A stretch of DNA of 64,000 nt from an uncultured Lachnospiraceae bacterium (GTDB lineage Bacteria; Bacillota; Clostridia; Lachnospirales; Lachnospiraceae): NCBI GenBank assembly GCA_947567595.1, contig CANOMQ010000010.1, positions 1 through 64,000 on the forward strand. The letters run 5' to 3'. Position numbers and translations under genes: made by a program. Numbering within the stretch: the first letter of the stretch is position 1; each line of letters begins with the position of its first letter. Shown here piece after piece: positions 8,213-17,593 of the stretch. The notes below the pieces were generated by a model. That model was not told the DNA's origin. It was given only the letters and a program-made list of their open reading frames with translations, and searched no databases.

Positions 8213-8838
8213 AATTAAAAATTGCAAGAGTATTTTTCAGTCCTGACGGACAGGGAGGCAGTACAGGACAGCAGCCACAACAGCCTCCGGCAAACCAACC
8301 GGCACAACAACAGAGCAATCAGTCGACGCAGCAGTCTATTGACTATGCCAAAATCCAGCAGATGCTTGACGGGACGCTTGCGGCAAAGGAAGACACGGCA
8401 TTGAAGGCATATTTCAAGCAGCAGGGGCTTAGTCAGGAGGAGGCAGAACAGGCAATGTCCGCATTTAAGGCGGAAAAAGCAAAAAATCAGCCGGATGTGA
8501 ATGCAATGCAGACGCAGCTTGCGCAGACACAGGCGCAGATGCAGAAATCCAAAGTGGAAAATGCGGCAATATTGGAGGCGGTCGGTATGGGACTGGACGC
8601 CAAGACAATACCGTACGTGTTGAAAATGGCGGATTTGAGCACGGCAGCAGGGCAGGACGGAAAAATCAACAATGAAACAATCAGGAGCGCCTTAAATAAG
8701 GTGATTGAGGATGTACCGCAGCTAAAGCCACAGCCTCAAAACGGAGCCGGATTCAGACAGGTCGGCGGGGCAGGCGGCGGAAGTGGACAGAATCAGACGG
8801 ACGATGAAAAATTGAAACGGGCGTTCGGGCTATCTTAA
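8209..8838 (+). CDS. capsid scaffolding protein (209 aa)
   Basis: ATG at 8209 has TGGAGG 8 bases upstream. The sequence is typical of a scaffold: low-complexity Gln/Pro/Ser N-terminal region (residues 15-45), long amphipathic helices (KQQGLSQEEAEQAMSAFKAEKAK), a Gln-rich coiled coil, a Gly-rich linker, and a charged C-terminal hook DDEKLKRAFGLS that would bind the capsid protein. It is immediately followed by the major capsid gene, the usual order. It would be lost from the mature head. Confidence 0.8.
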   Translation: MKLKIARVFFSPDGQGGSTGQQPQQPPANQPAQQQSNQSTQQSIDYAKIQQMLDGTLAAKEDTALKAYFKQQGLSQEEAEQAMSAFKAEKAKNQPDVNAMQTQLAQTQAQMQKSKVENAAILEAVGMGLDAKTIPYVLKMADLSTAAGQDGKINNETIRSALNKVIEDVPQLKPQPQNGAGFRQVGGAGGGSGQNQTDDEKLKRAFGLS

Positions 8839-8853
8839 AAGAGGAGGACAAAC

Positions 8854-9744
8854 ATGGCAGTATATGATTATGCGGAAAGTTTTGAAGGCTTTCTTCAACA
8901 GAAATACGCAAAGGAGTTATGTTCCGATGCGCTGACAAAAAGCAATCAGCAGGTAAAATTTATCAATGCACAGACAATCAAGCTTCCAAGAATAGCGGTA
9001 TCAGGCTACAAAGACCATACACGGACACCGGGGTTTAATTCGGGAACGTTAAGCAATGACTGGGAGCCAAAGAAACTGGAACACGACAGGGACATTGAAT
9101 TTTGGGTTGATCCTATGGACATTGACGAAACAGACCTTGCGTTATCCGTGGCAAATATCCAAAATACCTTTGAAACGGAGCAGGCAATCCCGGAGAAGGA
9201 TTCCTACCGTTATTCAAAGCTCCATGCGGAACTCGTATCATATGGCGGAAGGATTGTCACTACGGCAATAACTGCTGCCAATTTTTTGGAGGCGTTTGAT
9301 GAGGAGATGGCGGTCATGGATGAAGCAAGTGTGCCGGAGGAGGGAAGAATCATTTATGTTACGCCTGCAATGCGCAAGATTGTAAAAGAAGCGGAAGGAC
9401 TGCAGCGTGTGATCAGCGTTTCGACGCCTGCCACGATAAACCGCAAGGTGCACAGTCTTGATGATGTAACAATTAAATCGGTGCCATCTGCAAGAATGAA
9501 GACAAAATATGATTTTACGGACGGTGCCGTTGCCGCATCTGACGCAAAACAGATTAACTGGATTCTGATTCATCCGTCCTGCGTTGTATGCCGTGACAAA
9601 TACAGTTACATCAAGCTGTTTACACCGGGAACGGATTCACGCACGGCAGACGGATATTTGTATCAGAACCGTTACTATTCCGATTTGTTCCTTTTGGAAA
9701 GAAAGGTGGAAGGTTGCGCAATGAATGTTGAGGCAGGCGCATAG
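8854..9744 (+). CDS. major capsid protein (296 aa)
   Basis: ATG at 8854 follows AAGAGGAGG. The length and position after the scaffold fit an HK97-fold major capsid protein. Visible elements are the N-arm and E-loop region (KLPRIAVSGYKDHTRTPGF), a conserved acidic segment WVDPMDIDETDLALSVANIQ, the spine helix with YSKLHAEL, and a C-terminal beta-rich half ending KVEGCAMNVEAGA. It would assemble as hexamers and pentamers around the scaffold. Confidence 0.9.
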   Translation: MAVYDYAESFEGFLQQKYAKELCSDALTKSNQQVKFINAQTIKLPRIAVSGYKDHTRTPGFNSGTLSNDWEPKKLEHDRDIEFWVDPMDIDETDLALSVANIQNTFETEQAIPEKDSYRYSKLHAELVSYGGRIVTTAITAANFLEAFDEEMAVMDEASVPEEGRIIYVTPAMRKIVKEAEGLQRVISVSTPATINRKVHSLDDVTIKSVPSARMKTKYDFTDGAVAASDAKQINWILIHPSCVVCRDKYSYIKLFTPGTDSRTADGYLYQNRYYSDLFLLERKVEGCAMNVEAGA

Positions 9745-9755
9745 GAGGTGTTTGA

Positions 9756-10028
9756 ATGAAGGCGGAAAAAGGAAACAGGGAATATTTCATTGATGAAAGC
9801 CAAAAGAAGCTCTATCAGGACAGGGGTTTTGACATTAAGAACGACGAAGGCACAGTGATTGCATACGGACGCGGTAAAACGGTGTCTTATGATGAATACG
9901 AGAAAATGAAAACGCGCAATAATGAACTGGAAGGACAGGTGAAAGAGCTACAGGAAGCGCTTGATGCGATGGAAAAGCCGAAAAAAGGCAGCAGTTCAGA
10001 CAGTGGGGAAAACGGTAAGAAAGGGTGA
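9756..10028 (+). CDS. hypothetical head-region protein (90 aa)
   Basis: ATG at 9756 with TAGGAGGTG upstream, 11 bases after the capsid gene. The first half is compact (REYFIDESQKKLYQDRGFDI), then a coiled coil (NNELEGQVKELQEALDAMEK) and a Ser/Gly/Lys tail. Small acidic coiled-coil proteins are common here between capsid and connector genes. The function is unknown. Confidence 0.65.
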   Translation: MKAEKGNREYFIDESQKKLYQDRGFDIKNDEGTVIAYGRGKTVSYDEYEKMKTRNNELEGQVKELQEALDAMEKPKKGSSSDSGENGKKG

Positions 10029-10032
10029 TCAT

Positions 10033-10425
10033 ATGGCATATGTACCTTACGTTGATGCGGAATATTACCATCAGGAATATAACGGTACCGTGTTGGCGGA
10101 TGATGCGCTTGCAAAAATGCTGCGAACCGCAAGCAGGCATATTGATGCCCTGACCTATAACAGGATTACAGGTCGGGGCTTTTCTCGCCTGACGGAATTT
10201 CAGCAGGATATCATAAAAGAAGTCTGCTGCCTGCAGGCTGATTTTGAGCATGAAAATGCAGACATGATAGACACAGTCATATCCGCGTACAGCCTCAACG
10301 GTGCATCGGTTCAGTTTGGGAATACGTGGAATGTCGTGGTAAACAACGGCATTGCAATGAAAAAAGATACATATCAGATGTTGCAGCAGACAGGATTATG
10401 CTGCAGATTGGCGGTGGCAAGATGA
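10033..10425 (+). CDS. head-tail connector protein, gp6-like (130 aa)
   Basis: ATG at 10033 follows GAAAGGGTGATC. The helical N-terminal half (VDAEYYHQEY...LRTASRHIDALTYNRI) resembles the HK97 gp6/SPP1 gp15-type connector family, whose members ring the bottom of the portal and close the head after packaging. The place directly after the capsid block and before the other small connectors supports this. Its end overlaps the next start as ATGA. Confidence 0.72.
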   Translation: MAYVPYVDAEYYHQEYNGTVLADDALAKMLRTASRHIDALTYNRITGRGFSRLTEFQQDIIKEVCCLQADFEHENADMIDTVISAYSLNGASVQFGNTWNVVVNNGIAMKKDTYQMLQQTGLCCRLAVAR

Positions 10426-10760
10426 AGTATCCGTGTCTCGTACCGAAAAAACTCTGCAAAACGGATATCCATGTGGAGCTTACTCCGGAAGGCTTGGATA
10501 AATACGGGGAAGAGCTCCCGAAGGTTGTTTTGGATTTGCAGTGTAACTTTCAGGATAAAGCAAAAACAATTTATACCGCCGAAAAAAAGGCGGTGCAGGT
10601 AACAGGAACCGCGCTGTTCCCCGGAGACATTGCACCGACGCTGCCGTCCATCTGCGGGGGAACCGTAACCGTTTTCGGAATGCAGAGAAGGATTGAACAG
10701 GGAACAAAGGCGCGCAATCCGGACGGAAGTGTTAATTACTGCAGGTTGGAGGTGGTATAG
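10422..10760 (+). CDS. head completion/connector protein (112 aa)
   Basis: ATG at 10422 overlaps the previous stop (ATGA) and has GGCGGTGG upstream; ATG 10398 is an alternative start. The product is beta-rich, with YPCLVPKKLCKTDIHV at the start and a TVFGMQRRIEQGTKARNPDGSVNY C-terminal half. Its position, second of four small connector genes, suggests a head-tail stopper-like protein. Confidence 0.6.
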   Translation: MKYPCLVPKKLCKTDIHVELTPEGLDKYGEELPKVVLDLQCNFQDKAKTIYTAEKKAVQVTGTALFPGDIAPTLPSICGGTVTVFGMQRRIEQGTKARNPDGSVNYCRLEVV

Positions 10761-11140
10761 TGAAGGTTTCTTCTACGGTAACAATGGATTTTAAGAAAAT
10801 CAGACAGTTGACACAGGCGCAGATAACGGCATTGGAGATGACGGCGGAGGCACTGCATACGGATGTCGTGCAGGCGCAGGTTATGCCAAGAGATACGGGA
10901 AACCTGCAAAATGAGAGTACATTCGTGGAATATACCGACGTTCGTTCGGGCAGGGCTGTCATCGTGTCTTCGACGCCATACGCACGAAGGCTGTATTTTC
11001 ATCCTGAATATCATTTTTACAAAGGCGAGAATCCGCACGCAAGGGGCAAATGGTATGAGGATTGGCTTCCCAATGGAAAAAAGAAAGACTTTTGCAGGGA
11101 AGTGTTTGAGAAGCATTACAGGAGGTTAACAGGTGTATGA
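10760..11140 (+). CDS. minor capsid/tail completion protein, HK97 gp10-like (126 aa)
   Basis: GTG at 10760 shares a base with the previous TAG and has TTGGAGGTGG in front. The product has a helical N-terminus and then PRDTGNLQNES, characteristic of the HK97-gp10/minor capsid family (usually MPxDTGxL), followed by a strand-rich end with ARRLYFHPEY. It would join head and tail. Confidence 0.75.
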   Translation: MKVSSTVTMDFKKIRQLTQAQITALEMTAEALHTDVVQAQVMPRDTGNLQNESTFVEYTDVRSGRAVIVSSTPYARRLYFHPEYHFYKGENPHARGKWYEDWLPNGKKKDFCREVFEKHYRRLTGV

Positions 11141-11541
11141 TACATCTTAGGGATATCAGGGATTATGTTGCAACACTGGGGATAGCCAATGACGGAAACT
11201 GTTATTGCGGGAAAATGACGGACAAAAAAGAGAAATCCATAGGCGTTTATCCATTGAAAAACAGTCCGAACAGCGGCATACCGCTTGGGGGGACAAAAAA
11301 CAGCTCCTACGGCGTGAAGGCGGTTTCCCTTTTGGTGCACTGGAACCGTTCCCCAACGGAATCCGAGAAGGCAGCAGAAGCCCTGCAGGAGGCTCTGATA
11401 TCCTGCAGGGATGAAACAATCAACGGGCAGACAATCAAGTTCATATTTGTGGCGTATGACGAGCCGATTCCGGTCGATACGGATGAAAACGGAATTTATG
11501 AATACGTGATAGAATGCCTTGTCTATTATGAAAGGAGCTAA
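11137..11541 (+). CDS. tail terminator/minor capsid-type protein (134 aa)
   Basis: ATG at 11137 overlaps the previous TGA. The fold pattern (helix, then KSIGVYPLKN, SLLVHWNRSPTESEKAAEAL, and late strands with YVIECLVYYERS) fits small tail-terminator proteins, which cap the tail tube and bind the connector. It is the last connector before the tail tube gene, as expected. Confidence 0.65.
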   Translation: MIHLRDIRDYVATLGIANDGNCYCGKMTDKKEKSIGVYPLKNSPNSGIPLGGTKNSSYGVKAVSLLVHWNRSPTESEKAAEALQEALISCRDETINGQTIKFIFVAYDEPIPVDTDENGIYEYVIECLVYYERS

Positions 11542-11543
11542 GG

Positions 11544-11981
11544 ATGTCAAAAACAAGAACCGGGGTGTATCCGGTATATGAAAATCAGTTTACGGTCGGC
11601 GCAGACAAGGAAAACGCTACGGGAATTGCCGATATGGAGACATTCAGCGTGTCATTTGACAACGGGATTGAGGAATGGAAGCCTTTTGATCAGGAAGGGT
11701 GGTCAAGAAGGCTGCTGACAGCAAAAGCGATAACAATTACCATCAACGGAAAGCGCAATATTGGCGATCCGGGAAATGATTACATTGCCGGACTGGCATT
11801 TTTGAACGGGCGGGATGCAGAAGGCTACTTGGGCTGGACATTTCCTGACGGGACGCTTGTGGAATTTGAGGGATGTGTATTCAATGTCACAAACATTGGA
11901 GCAGGTGATTCTACGAATGTGGGTCCGCTTGAGTTCGAAGCATTAAGCAATGGAAAACCGAAAGTTACACCGGCAGCATAA
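11544..11981 (+). CDS. major tail tube protein (145 aa)
   Basis: ATG at 11544, two bases after the previous gene, with AAAGGAGCTAAGG. The product shows the beta-barrel tail tube pattern: TGVYPVYENQFTVG, a loop with NGIEEWKPFDQEGWSRRLLTAKAITITINGKRNIGDPGNDY, and a C-terminal GTLVEFEGCVFNVTNIGAG strand pair. Position before the tail assembly chaperones and tape measure supports the call. No sheath gene is present, so the tail is non-contractile. Confidence 0.83.
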   Translation: MSKTRTGVYPVYENQFTVGADKENATGIADMETFSVSFDNGIEEWKPFDQEGWSRRLLTAKAITITINGKRNIGDPGNDYIAGLAFLNGRDAEGYLGWTFPDGTLVEFEGCVFNVTNIGAGDSTNVGPLEFEALSNGKPKVTPAA

Positions 11982-12038
11982 ACAATCAGGATGCAGGCAT
12001 AAACTGCGTCCGTATTTAAAATATGGAGGAAACGGATA

Positions 12039-12350
12039 ATGGCGAAGGTAGTGGATATAACGGAAAAGCTTAGTTTTGATGAAAACCCTAAAATTAAAAT
12101 AAAGGGACATGAATTTGAAGTAAATTCGGATGCAAAAACCATGCTGGAAATCATGGGGTTATTCTCAACAAAAAATGAAGCGGAAGCGTCTACGGAAGCA
12201 TATAAAATGTTGTTCAATGAAAAAGACAGAAAAACAATTGAGAAATTAAAGCTTCCTTTCAAGGATTTCATGCGGATTATTGAAATTTCGATGTCATTAA
12301 TCATGGGGGAAGAAGAACAGGGGGAAGCAGAGTCCCGTACTATGACTTAA
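12039..12350 (+). CDS. tail assembly chaperone, first (103 aa)
   Basis: ATG at 12039 follows ATGGAGGAAAC. It is a small acidic protein between tail tube and tape measure, the place of the tail assembly chaperones (gpG equivalent). It has a strand-rich N-terminus with KIKIKGHEFEVNSDAKTML and helices after. The stop overlaps the next ATG by one base. In many siphophages the two chaperones are linked by frameshifting; here the second has its own overlapping start. Confidence 0.68.
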   Translation: MAKVVDITEKLSFDENPKIKIKGHEFEVNSDAKTMLEIMGLFSTKNEAEASTEAYKMLFNEKDRKTIEKLKLPFKDFMRIIEISMSLIMGEEEQGEAESRTMT

Positions 12351-12673
12351 TGGAAGATTTTGACCTGATTGTAGCCTCCTTTCAGGCACAGTACGGGATT
12401 CGCTTATCAAAAGAACTGGATACCATGAAATGGGATGAGTTCAGGGCATTGCTTGTAGGTATAGGACCGGATACGCCGCTTGGAAGAATCGTGTCAATCC
12501 GTTCGGAGGATGATGAGGATATCCTGAGATATTTTACAACGGATCAGAACAGAATCAGGAATGAATGGAGAAACAGACGCAAAAAAGAGGACGTATCAGA
12601 TGCGGATCAGGAATGGATGCTTGAACAGTTTAAAAAGGCATTCATTTCTATGGCGGGAGGGATTTCAAATTGA
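12350..12673 (+). CDS. tail assembly chaperone, second (Gp15-like, 107 aa)
   Basis: ATG at 12350 overlaps the upstream TAA (TAATG). The product (FDLIVASFQAQYGIRLSKEL, then a helical charged middle with RNEWRNRRKK) matches the bacteriophage Gp15-type proteins that follow the first chaperone and precede the tape measure. It would keep the tape measure soluble during tail assembly. Confidence 0.7.
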   Translation: MEDFDLIVASFQAQYGIRLSKELDTMKWDEFRALLVGIGPDTPLGRIVSIRSEDDEDILRYFTTDQNRIRNEWRNRRKKEDVSDADQEWMLEQFKKAFISMAGGISN

Positions 12674-12701
12674 AAAAATAAGAAACAAAAGGAAAGAAAA
12701 A

Positions 12702-12824
12702 GTGCAGTGCGTATATTGCGGGCACTACATAAATGTATTCAGGTCAAAAGACGCCGTATGCCACGGCGTTTTTTTGAAATGTAAAAATAAAGAATGCGGT
12801 AAGATTTTTGAATTAAAGCTGTAA
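12702..12824 (+). CDS. Com-like zinc-ribbon protein (40 aa)
   Basis: GTG at 12702 has AGGAAAG 9 bases upstream; an ATT at 12669 after GGAGGG is a less likely start. The product has two Cys pairs, C-x2-C near the N-terminus (QCVYCGHY) and C-x4-C (KCKNKECGK), like the Mu Com translational activator and its phage relatives. It is encoded between tail chaperone and tape measure. Whether it regulates translation here is unknown. Confidence 0.65.
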   Translation: MQCVYCGHYINVFRSKDAVCHGVFLKCKNKECGKIFELKL

Positions 12825-12871
12825 GACGTTGTGCCGATGTGCCTGTCTTTGAAAAAAGGTAGGTGAAAATT

Positions 12872-15778
12872 ATGTCGGCTACAAGCGTTGGTACAATCGG
12901 ACTTGACTTAGTCGTAAACAGGGACGGTTTTGACAGTCAGATGCAGAATGTCGGGCAGATTGCAAAAAAAGCAGGAACCGCACTGGCAGCTGCGTTTTCA
13001 GTCAAAAAGTTAGCGGATTTTGGTAAAAAGTGCATTGAGCTTGGTTCAGATTTGTCGGAGGTACAAAACGTCGTTGATGTCACTTTCCCGAAAATGACGG
13101 AAAAAGTGGACGAATTTGCAAAAAGCGCTGCCACTTCCTTCGGACTGTCGGAGACAATGGCAAAGCAGTATACGGGAACGTTCGGCGCAATGGCAAAAGC
13201 CTTCGGGTTTACCGAAAAACAGGCTTACGACATGGGTACCACTCTGACGGGGCTTGCAGGTGACGTAGCTTCTTTCTACAATCTGACGCAGGATGAGGCG
13301 TACACGAAATTAAAGTCCGTTTTTACGGGCGAAACGGAATCTTTAAAGGATTTGGGCGTTGTAATGACGCAGACGGCGCTTGACTCATATGCGCTTGCCA
13401 ACGGATGGGGAAAGACGACACAGTCCATGTCGGAGGCGGAAAAGGTTGCACTGCGGTATGCATTTGTACAGAAACAGTTATCCGCGGCGCAGGGCGATTT
13501 TGCAAGGACATCAGGCGGATGGGCAAATCAGGTAAGGATACTGAAGCTTCAGGTCGATTCCATTATGGCAAGCATAGGGCAGGGGCTTATAAACCTGTTA
13601 ACTCCGGTCATTAAGCTTATCAACACTACAATCGGAAGGATTGCAACACTTGCCAATGCATTCAGGGCATTTACGGAGCTGTTAACGGGGAATAAATCCT
13701 CCCCGGGGCAGGGAATTGAGGAAACAGCGGAAGCAGCCGAAGGACTGGAAACGGCAGCAGGGGGCGTAGGAAGCGCCGCCGAAAAAGCCGCAAAAAAGCT
13801 CAAGGGGCTTATGGGGTTTGATAAGCTCAACAATATACAGAGCGACGATTCGGGTTCCGGAGGAGCAGCAGGCGGAAGCAATATTGACTTTGGTGCGCTG
13901 GCAAAAGATGCTGACGAAGCGGCGGATGCAGAAAGAAAAGTAAACCCGCTTTTGGAGAAAACCACCAGGCAGTTAAAAGAGCTTGGAAATTTACTCAAAA
14001 GTGGGTTTAAGGCAGGACTTGGCAGGGATTTTGAGTTAAGCCTGAAAAGGACAAAAGGGCACCTGAAAAGCATAAAAGACAGCTTAATTGATATATTCAC
14101 GGATAAAAAAGTAACGGATTCCGCTAAAAAGTGTGCATCAAAAATTGCCTATGCTCTAGGACAGACAGCAGGTGCGGCTTTAAGCGTCGGCCAGACCATA
14201 ACAGAAAATATAACGGGCGGGATTGATAAATACCTGAAACAGAACAGCGGATATATTAAAGAACGTCTGATTGGAATTTTTGACGCTACAGGAGAGATAG
14301 CAGCGCTTACGGGGGACTTTGCCGAAGCTTTTGCAGGTGTTTTCGAAGTTTTCCGCAGTGATACTGCAAAACAGTGCACGGCAGACATTATCGGGATATT
14401 CAGCAATGCATTTCTAGGTATCTATCAGCTTGGTCTTGAGGTTGGCAGGGATGTCTTAAACTGTATTGTGAAGCCTTTTATTGACAATCAGGACAAAATC
14501 AAGGAAGCCCTTACAAATACTCTAAAGCCGATTGGCAGGGTTCTGTCTGTCCTGAATACATCCATCGGGGAAACTTTTGAAAAAATATTTCAGGTTTATG
14601 ACGAAAAGATAAGACCGGCATTTGAAGGGATTGCGGAAGGATTAAGTGCATTACTGGCAGTTATTCTTGATACGTATAATCAGTATATAGCTCCGGTGCT
14701 TGATGAACTTGCAATAAATTTTACCGAAGTATGGCAGGAACATATCCAACCGGTAATTGATAAAGCAGTAGAACTATTTGGAAAGTTTGCAGATTGTATT
14801 TCTGTTGTTTGGCAGAATGTATTGGTTCCGTTTTCAAACTGGATAACCTCAACAATTGTTCCAGTACTGGCACCGGTATTTGAAGCGTTGGGAAAAACGG
14901 TTTTACGCGTATTCGGTGCAATTGCCGATACTGTTGGCGGCTTCATGGATATTTTAGGCGGTATCCTGGATTTTATTACGGGAGTTTTCACAGGGGATTG
15001 GGATAAGTGCTGGGAAGGCTTCGTTTCCGTAGTGAATGGCGCCAAAGACATGTTGGCAGGCATGTCCGAACAGATAATCGAAATTGTCGGAGCGGTACCG
15101 CGCGCGGTTTCAAGCCTTATAGGTTCAATGGTAGAAAATGCAGATGTCCAATGGAAGAAAATACGGGAAAACTTTTTAAATTCAGCGGAAGCAATCAAAA
15201 ATACTTTGGAAGGTCTGAAAAATATTGTGGTTTATATTTTCAGAACCATGTGGATTACGCTCAAAAGCATTATTAATTCCATACTTGGCGGTATAGAAAA
15301 AATGGTGAACGGAGTTGTGAAAGGAATCAATGGGGTCATTCGTACCCTGAACGGGCTTAAATTTGATATTCCTGAATGGATTCCGGGCATGGGAGGGAAA
15401 TCATTTAGATTAAACATTGGTGAAATGAAAGGTGTTTCTATTCCGCGCCTTGCAAAAGGCGGTATTGTTAGGACGCCGACATTGGCAATGATGGGTGAAA
15501 ACAGCAAAAAGGAAGCCGTGGTACCACTTGACAGGAATTTGGAATGGCGTGATGCGATTGTAGACAAGATTATTGAAAAAATGGGCGCGCAGGGCGGTTT
15601 TGGCGGCGGGTTGACGGCAGCAGAGGTGAGAAGCATCATGATGGAGGCAGTAAATATGTTTGCGCAATTGATAAGTCAGATGGAAATAAAAGCTGTTATG
15701 AGCTCAAGGGAAGCGTACAAGGGTGTAATGAAAGAGTACAAGATTGAAAACAAGCCTAAAGGGCGGACGGTGATTTGA
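12872..15778 (+). CDS. tail tape measure protein (968 aa)
   Basis: ATG at 12872 follows AAAGGTAGGTG. By far the longest tail gene: N-terminal conserved tape measure region (AKKAGTALAAAFSVKKLADF...YTGTFGAMAKAFGF), a Ser/Gly-Ala linker near 280-350, long alternating helical repeats with Trp-rich segments (VWQEHIQPV, VWQNVLVPF), hydrophobic stretches around 680-860, and a C-terminal GEMKGVSIPRLAKGGIV segment common in clostridial tape measures. It sets tail length and is probably ejected into the host envelope. Confidence 0.92.
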   Translation: MSATSVGTIGLDLVVNRDGFDSQMQNVGQIAKKAGTALAAAFSVKKLADFGKKCIELGSDLSEVQNVVDVTFPKMTEKVDEFAKSAATSFGLSETMAKQYTGTFGAMAKAFGFTEKQAYDMGTTLTGLAGDVASFYNLTQDEAYTKLKSVFTGETESLKDLGVVMTQTALDSYALANGWGKTTQSMSEAEKVALRYAFVQKQLSAAQGDFARTSGGWANQVRILKLQVDSIMASIGQGLINLLTPVIKLINTTIGRIATLANAFRAFTELLTGNKSSPGQGIEETAEAAEGLETAAGGVGSAAEKAAKKLKGLMGFDKLNNIQSDDSGSGGAAGGSNIDFGALAKDADEAADAERKVNPLLEKTTRQLKELGNLLKSGFKAGLGRDFELSLKRTKGHLKSIKDSLIDIFTDKKVTDSAKKCASKIAYALGQTAGAALSVGQTITENITGGIDKYLKQNSGYIKERLIGIFDATGEIAALTGDFAEAFAGVFEVFRSDTAKQCTADIIGIFSNAFLGIYQLGLEVGRDVLNCIVKPFIDNQDKIKEALTNTLKPIGRVLSVLNTSIGETFEKIFQVYDEKIRPAFEGIAEGLSALLAVILDTYNQYIAPVLDELAINFTEVWQEHIQPVIDKAVELFGKFADCISVVWQNVLVPFSNWITSTIVPVLAPVFEALGKTVLRVFGAIADTVGGFMDILGGILDFITGVFTGDWDKCWEGFVSVVNGAKDMLAGMSEQIIEIVGAVPRAVSSLIGSMVENADVQWKKIRENFLNSAEAIKNTLEGLKNIVVYIFRTMWITLKSIINSILGGIEKMVNGVVKGINGVIRTLNGLKFDIPEWIPGMGGKSFRLNIGEMKGVSIPRLAKGGIVRTPTLAMMGENSKKEAVVPLDRNLEWRDAIVDKIIEKMGAQGGFGGGLTAAEVRSIMMEAVNMFAQLISQMEIKAVMSSREAYKGVMKEYKIENKPKGRTVI

Positions 15779-15779
15779 T

Positions 15780-16187
15780 ATGGCATATGCAGGATATTTG
15801 TTTAAATTCGGGAATTTTGTTTTTCCGGATAAATACATAGACGCTGATGGAGTAAGCATAGCAGCGAATAGGAGACTGGACATGAATTCCTATGCAGACG
15901 GGGACGGTGTGACACAGAGGAATGCACTAAAGCATACGCGTACCACGTTGGAATTTTCGACGGGGATTTTGTATGAAAGCGAAATGGAGGAAATTATGGA
16001 CGGAATTGTACGAAATTACAAAAATCCGTTGGAGCGCGACGCAATATGCACCTATTATGATACGGAACACAGGTGTTACAAAACGGGACATTTTTATTTG
16101 GATTCAAACATGACATGGGTTCCGGGTGGAACTGCAGGCGGAGAAATGATTTACAAACCATGCAAGTTTTCATTTGTGGAATATTAG
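15780..16187 (+). CDS. distal tail-type structural protein (135 aa)
   Basis: ATG at 15780, one base after the tape measure stop. The product (YAGYLFKFGNFVFPDKYIDADGVS at the start, and LEFSTGILYESEMEEIM) matches a small family, annotated I believe as DUF6711, found directly after tape measure genes in Firmicutes siphophages. By position it replaces the usual distal tail protein that links tube and tip. Confidence 0.68.
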   Translation: MAYAGYLFKFGNFVFPDKYIDADGVSIAANRRLDMNSYADGDGVTQRNALKHTRTTLEFSTGILYESEMEEIMDGIVRNYKNPLERDAICTYYDTEHRCYKTGHFYLDSNMTWVPGGTAGGEMIYKPCKFSFVEY

Positions 16188-16198
16188 GAGTAATGATA

Positions 16199-17593
16199 AT
16201 GAATGTATCAGACGCAGTTAAGGGACAATATAAAAACAACAGCATACATAAAAACCTGATTCTAAGGTTTCCAGAGCTGGACTTGCAGATCATGCACAGG
16301 GACATACATCAGGACAGTGTGAGATTAAAGGAATCCATACTTGACAAAGAAAGCATGGAGTTTGTAGGATGTATCGCAAGTATTTATCAGGTTGCAGTAG
16401 AAAACTTGGATGTGGATGTCAAGGGAAAAAAGATAGAAGTTGCAATATACACGGATGATGAGCCGGAACCGATACCGCTTTTTCACGGAATTGTAGATTC
16501 AGCAGTAAAGCAGGCAAATAAAAAGACAAAGGAAATTGTGGCATATGATGAACTGTACATAAAAGGAAATACGGAAGTGGCAGGGTGGTATAAATCCCTG
16601 CCATTTCCTGTTACGTTGAAATCCCTGCGAGACAGTCTGTTTACCTATATAGGAATTGTGCAGGTAGAGACTATCCTTCCAAATGATGATGTACAGATTA
16701 CGAAAAGGTATAACCCGAGCAGTTTACAGGCGTTATCGGTGATTAAGGCTGTCTGTCAGATTAATGGCGCGTTTGGTATTATAAACCGTAACAACAGGTT
16801 TGAGTACCGTATTTTGACAAATATTGCGGGAAATAATGGTTCATATCCTTCTGCAGTGCTTTTCCCGCCATTTTATCCCGAAACACAAGCACTATATTCC
16901 AACGGGGTACAGGCGGAGGCGTTTTCCTTCTATAAAAACGTGGACTATGAGGAATATGTAGTCAAGCCGGTTGATAAGCTGACGATCCGGCAGAGCGAGG
17001 ATGAAGAGGGTATTACGTTTGGGGAAGGCGAAAACAACTACATTATTCAGGGAAACATGTTCACATATAAGCTGGATAAAGATGTACTGATTCGGATTGC
17101 GGAAAGGATATATGAGAATGTAAAAGGTTTTTCATATTATCCGTTTGCATCAGAAAACAATGGTCTTCCGTGGGTGGAATGCGGGTTGGATGCGGTGTCA
17201 TTTACAATGATTGACTGGGAGGCAACCGAAAAAGCGAGGGAGGCAGCAACTGAAAATAAGGAGAATATCGTCGTTTATGGGCAGAAGGATTTTTACGTCC
17301 TAAGCCGTGAACTTTCGGGAATACAGGCACTAAAGGACACGTACCAGGCGCAGGGCGAGGAATACCAAACGGAGTTTATAACGGATCTGCAGACGCAGAT
17401 TGACACATTAAAGAAAAGTACCAAACAGGAGATTGAGGAAAAGGTCGGGGATTACACCTATAATAAGGAAGAAATTGACAACATGATTGCCGCAGGCGGC
17501 GGTAAATGGGATGTCCAGTCAGTGCCTGTCCTTCCGGTAACGATAGCTGCCAATACGATTTACCTGATACAGGGGGAAGTGACGGTGGAATAA
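16199..17593 (+). CDS. tail tip/baseplate hub-like protein (464 aa)
   Basis: ATG at 16199 has TTAGGAG at 8 bases; the in-frame ATG at 16193 is too close to it. The N-terminal 350 residues resemble tail-associated hub proteins (gp44/Tal-like barrels): LILRFPELDLQIMHRDI, YTDDEPEPIPLFHGIVDSA, ITKRYNPSSLQALSVIKAVCQ. A C-terminal coiled coil (TKQEIEEKVGDYTYNKEEIDNMI) probably trimerises. No peptidase motif was recognised. The stop overlaps the next start. Confidence 0.72.
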   Translation: MNVSDAVKGQYKNNSIHKNLILRFPELDLQIMHRDIHQDSVRLKESILDKESMEFVGCIASIYQVAVENLDVDVKGKKIEVAIYTDDEPEPIPLFHGIVDSAVKQANKKTKEIVAYDELYIKGNTEVAGWYKSLPFPVTLKSLRDSLFTYIGIVQVETILPNDDVQITKRYNPSSLQALSVIKAVCQINGAFGIINRNNRFEYRILTNIAGNNGSYPSAVLFPPFYPETQALYSNGVQAEAFSFYKNVDYEEYVVKPVDKLTIRQSEDEEGITFGEGENNYIIQGNMFTYKLDKDVLIRIAERIYENVKGFSYYPFASENNGLPWVECGLDAVSFTMIDWEATEKAREAATENKENIVVYGQKDFYVLSRELSGIQALKDTYQAQGEEYQTEFITDLQTQIDTLKKSTKQEIEEKVGDYTYNKEEIDNMIAAGGGKWDVQSVPVLPVTIAANTIYLIQGEVTVE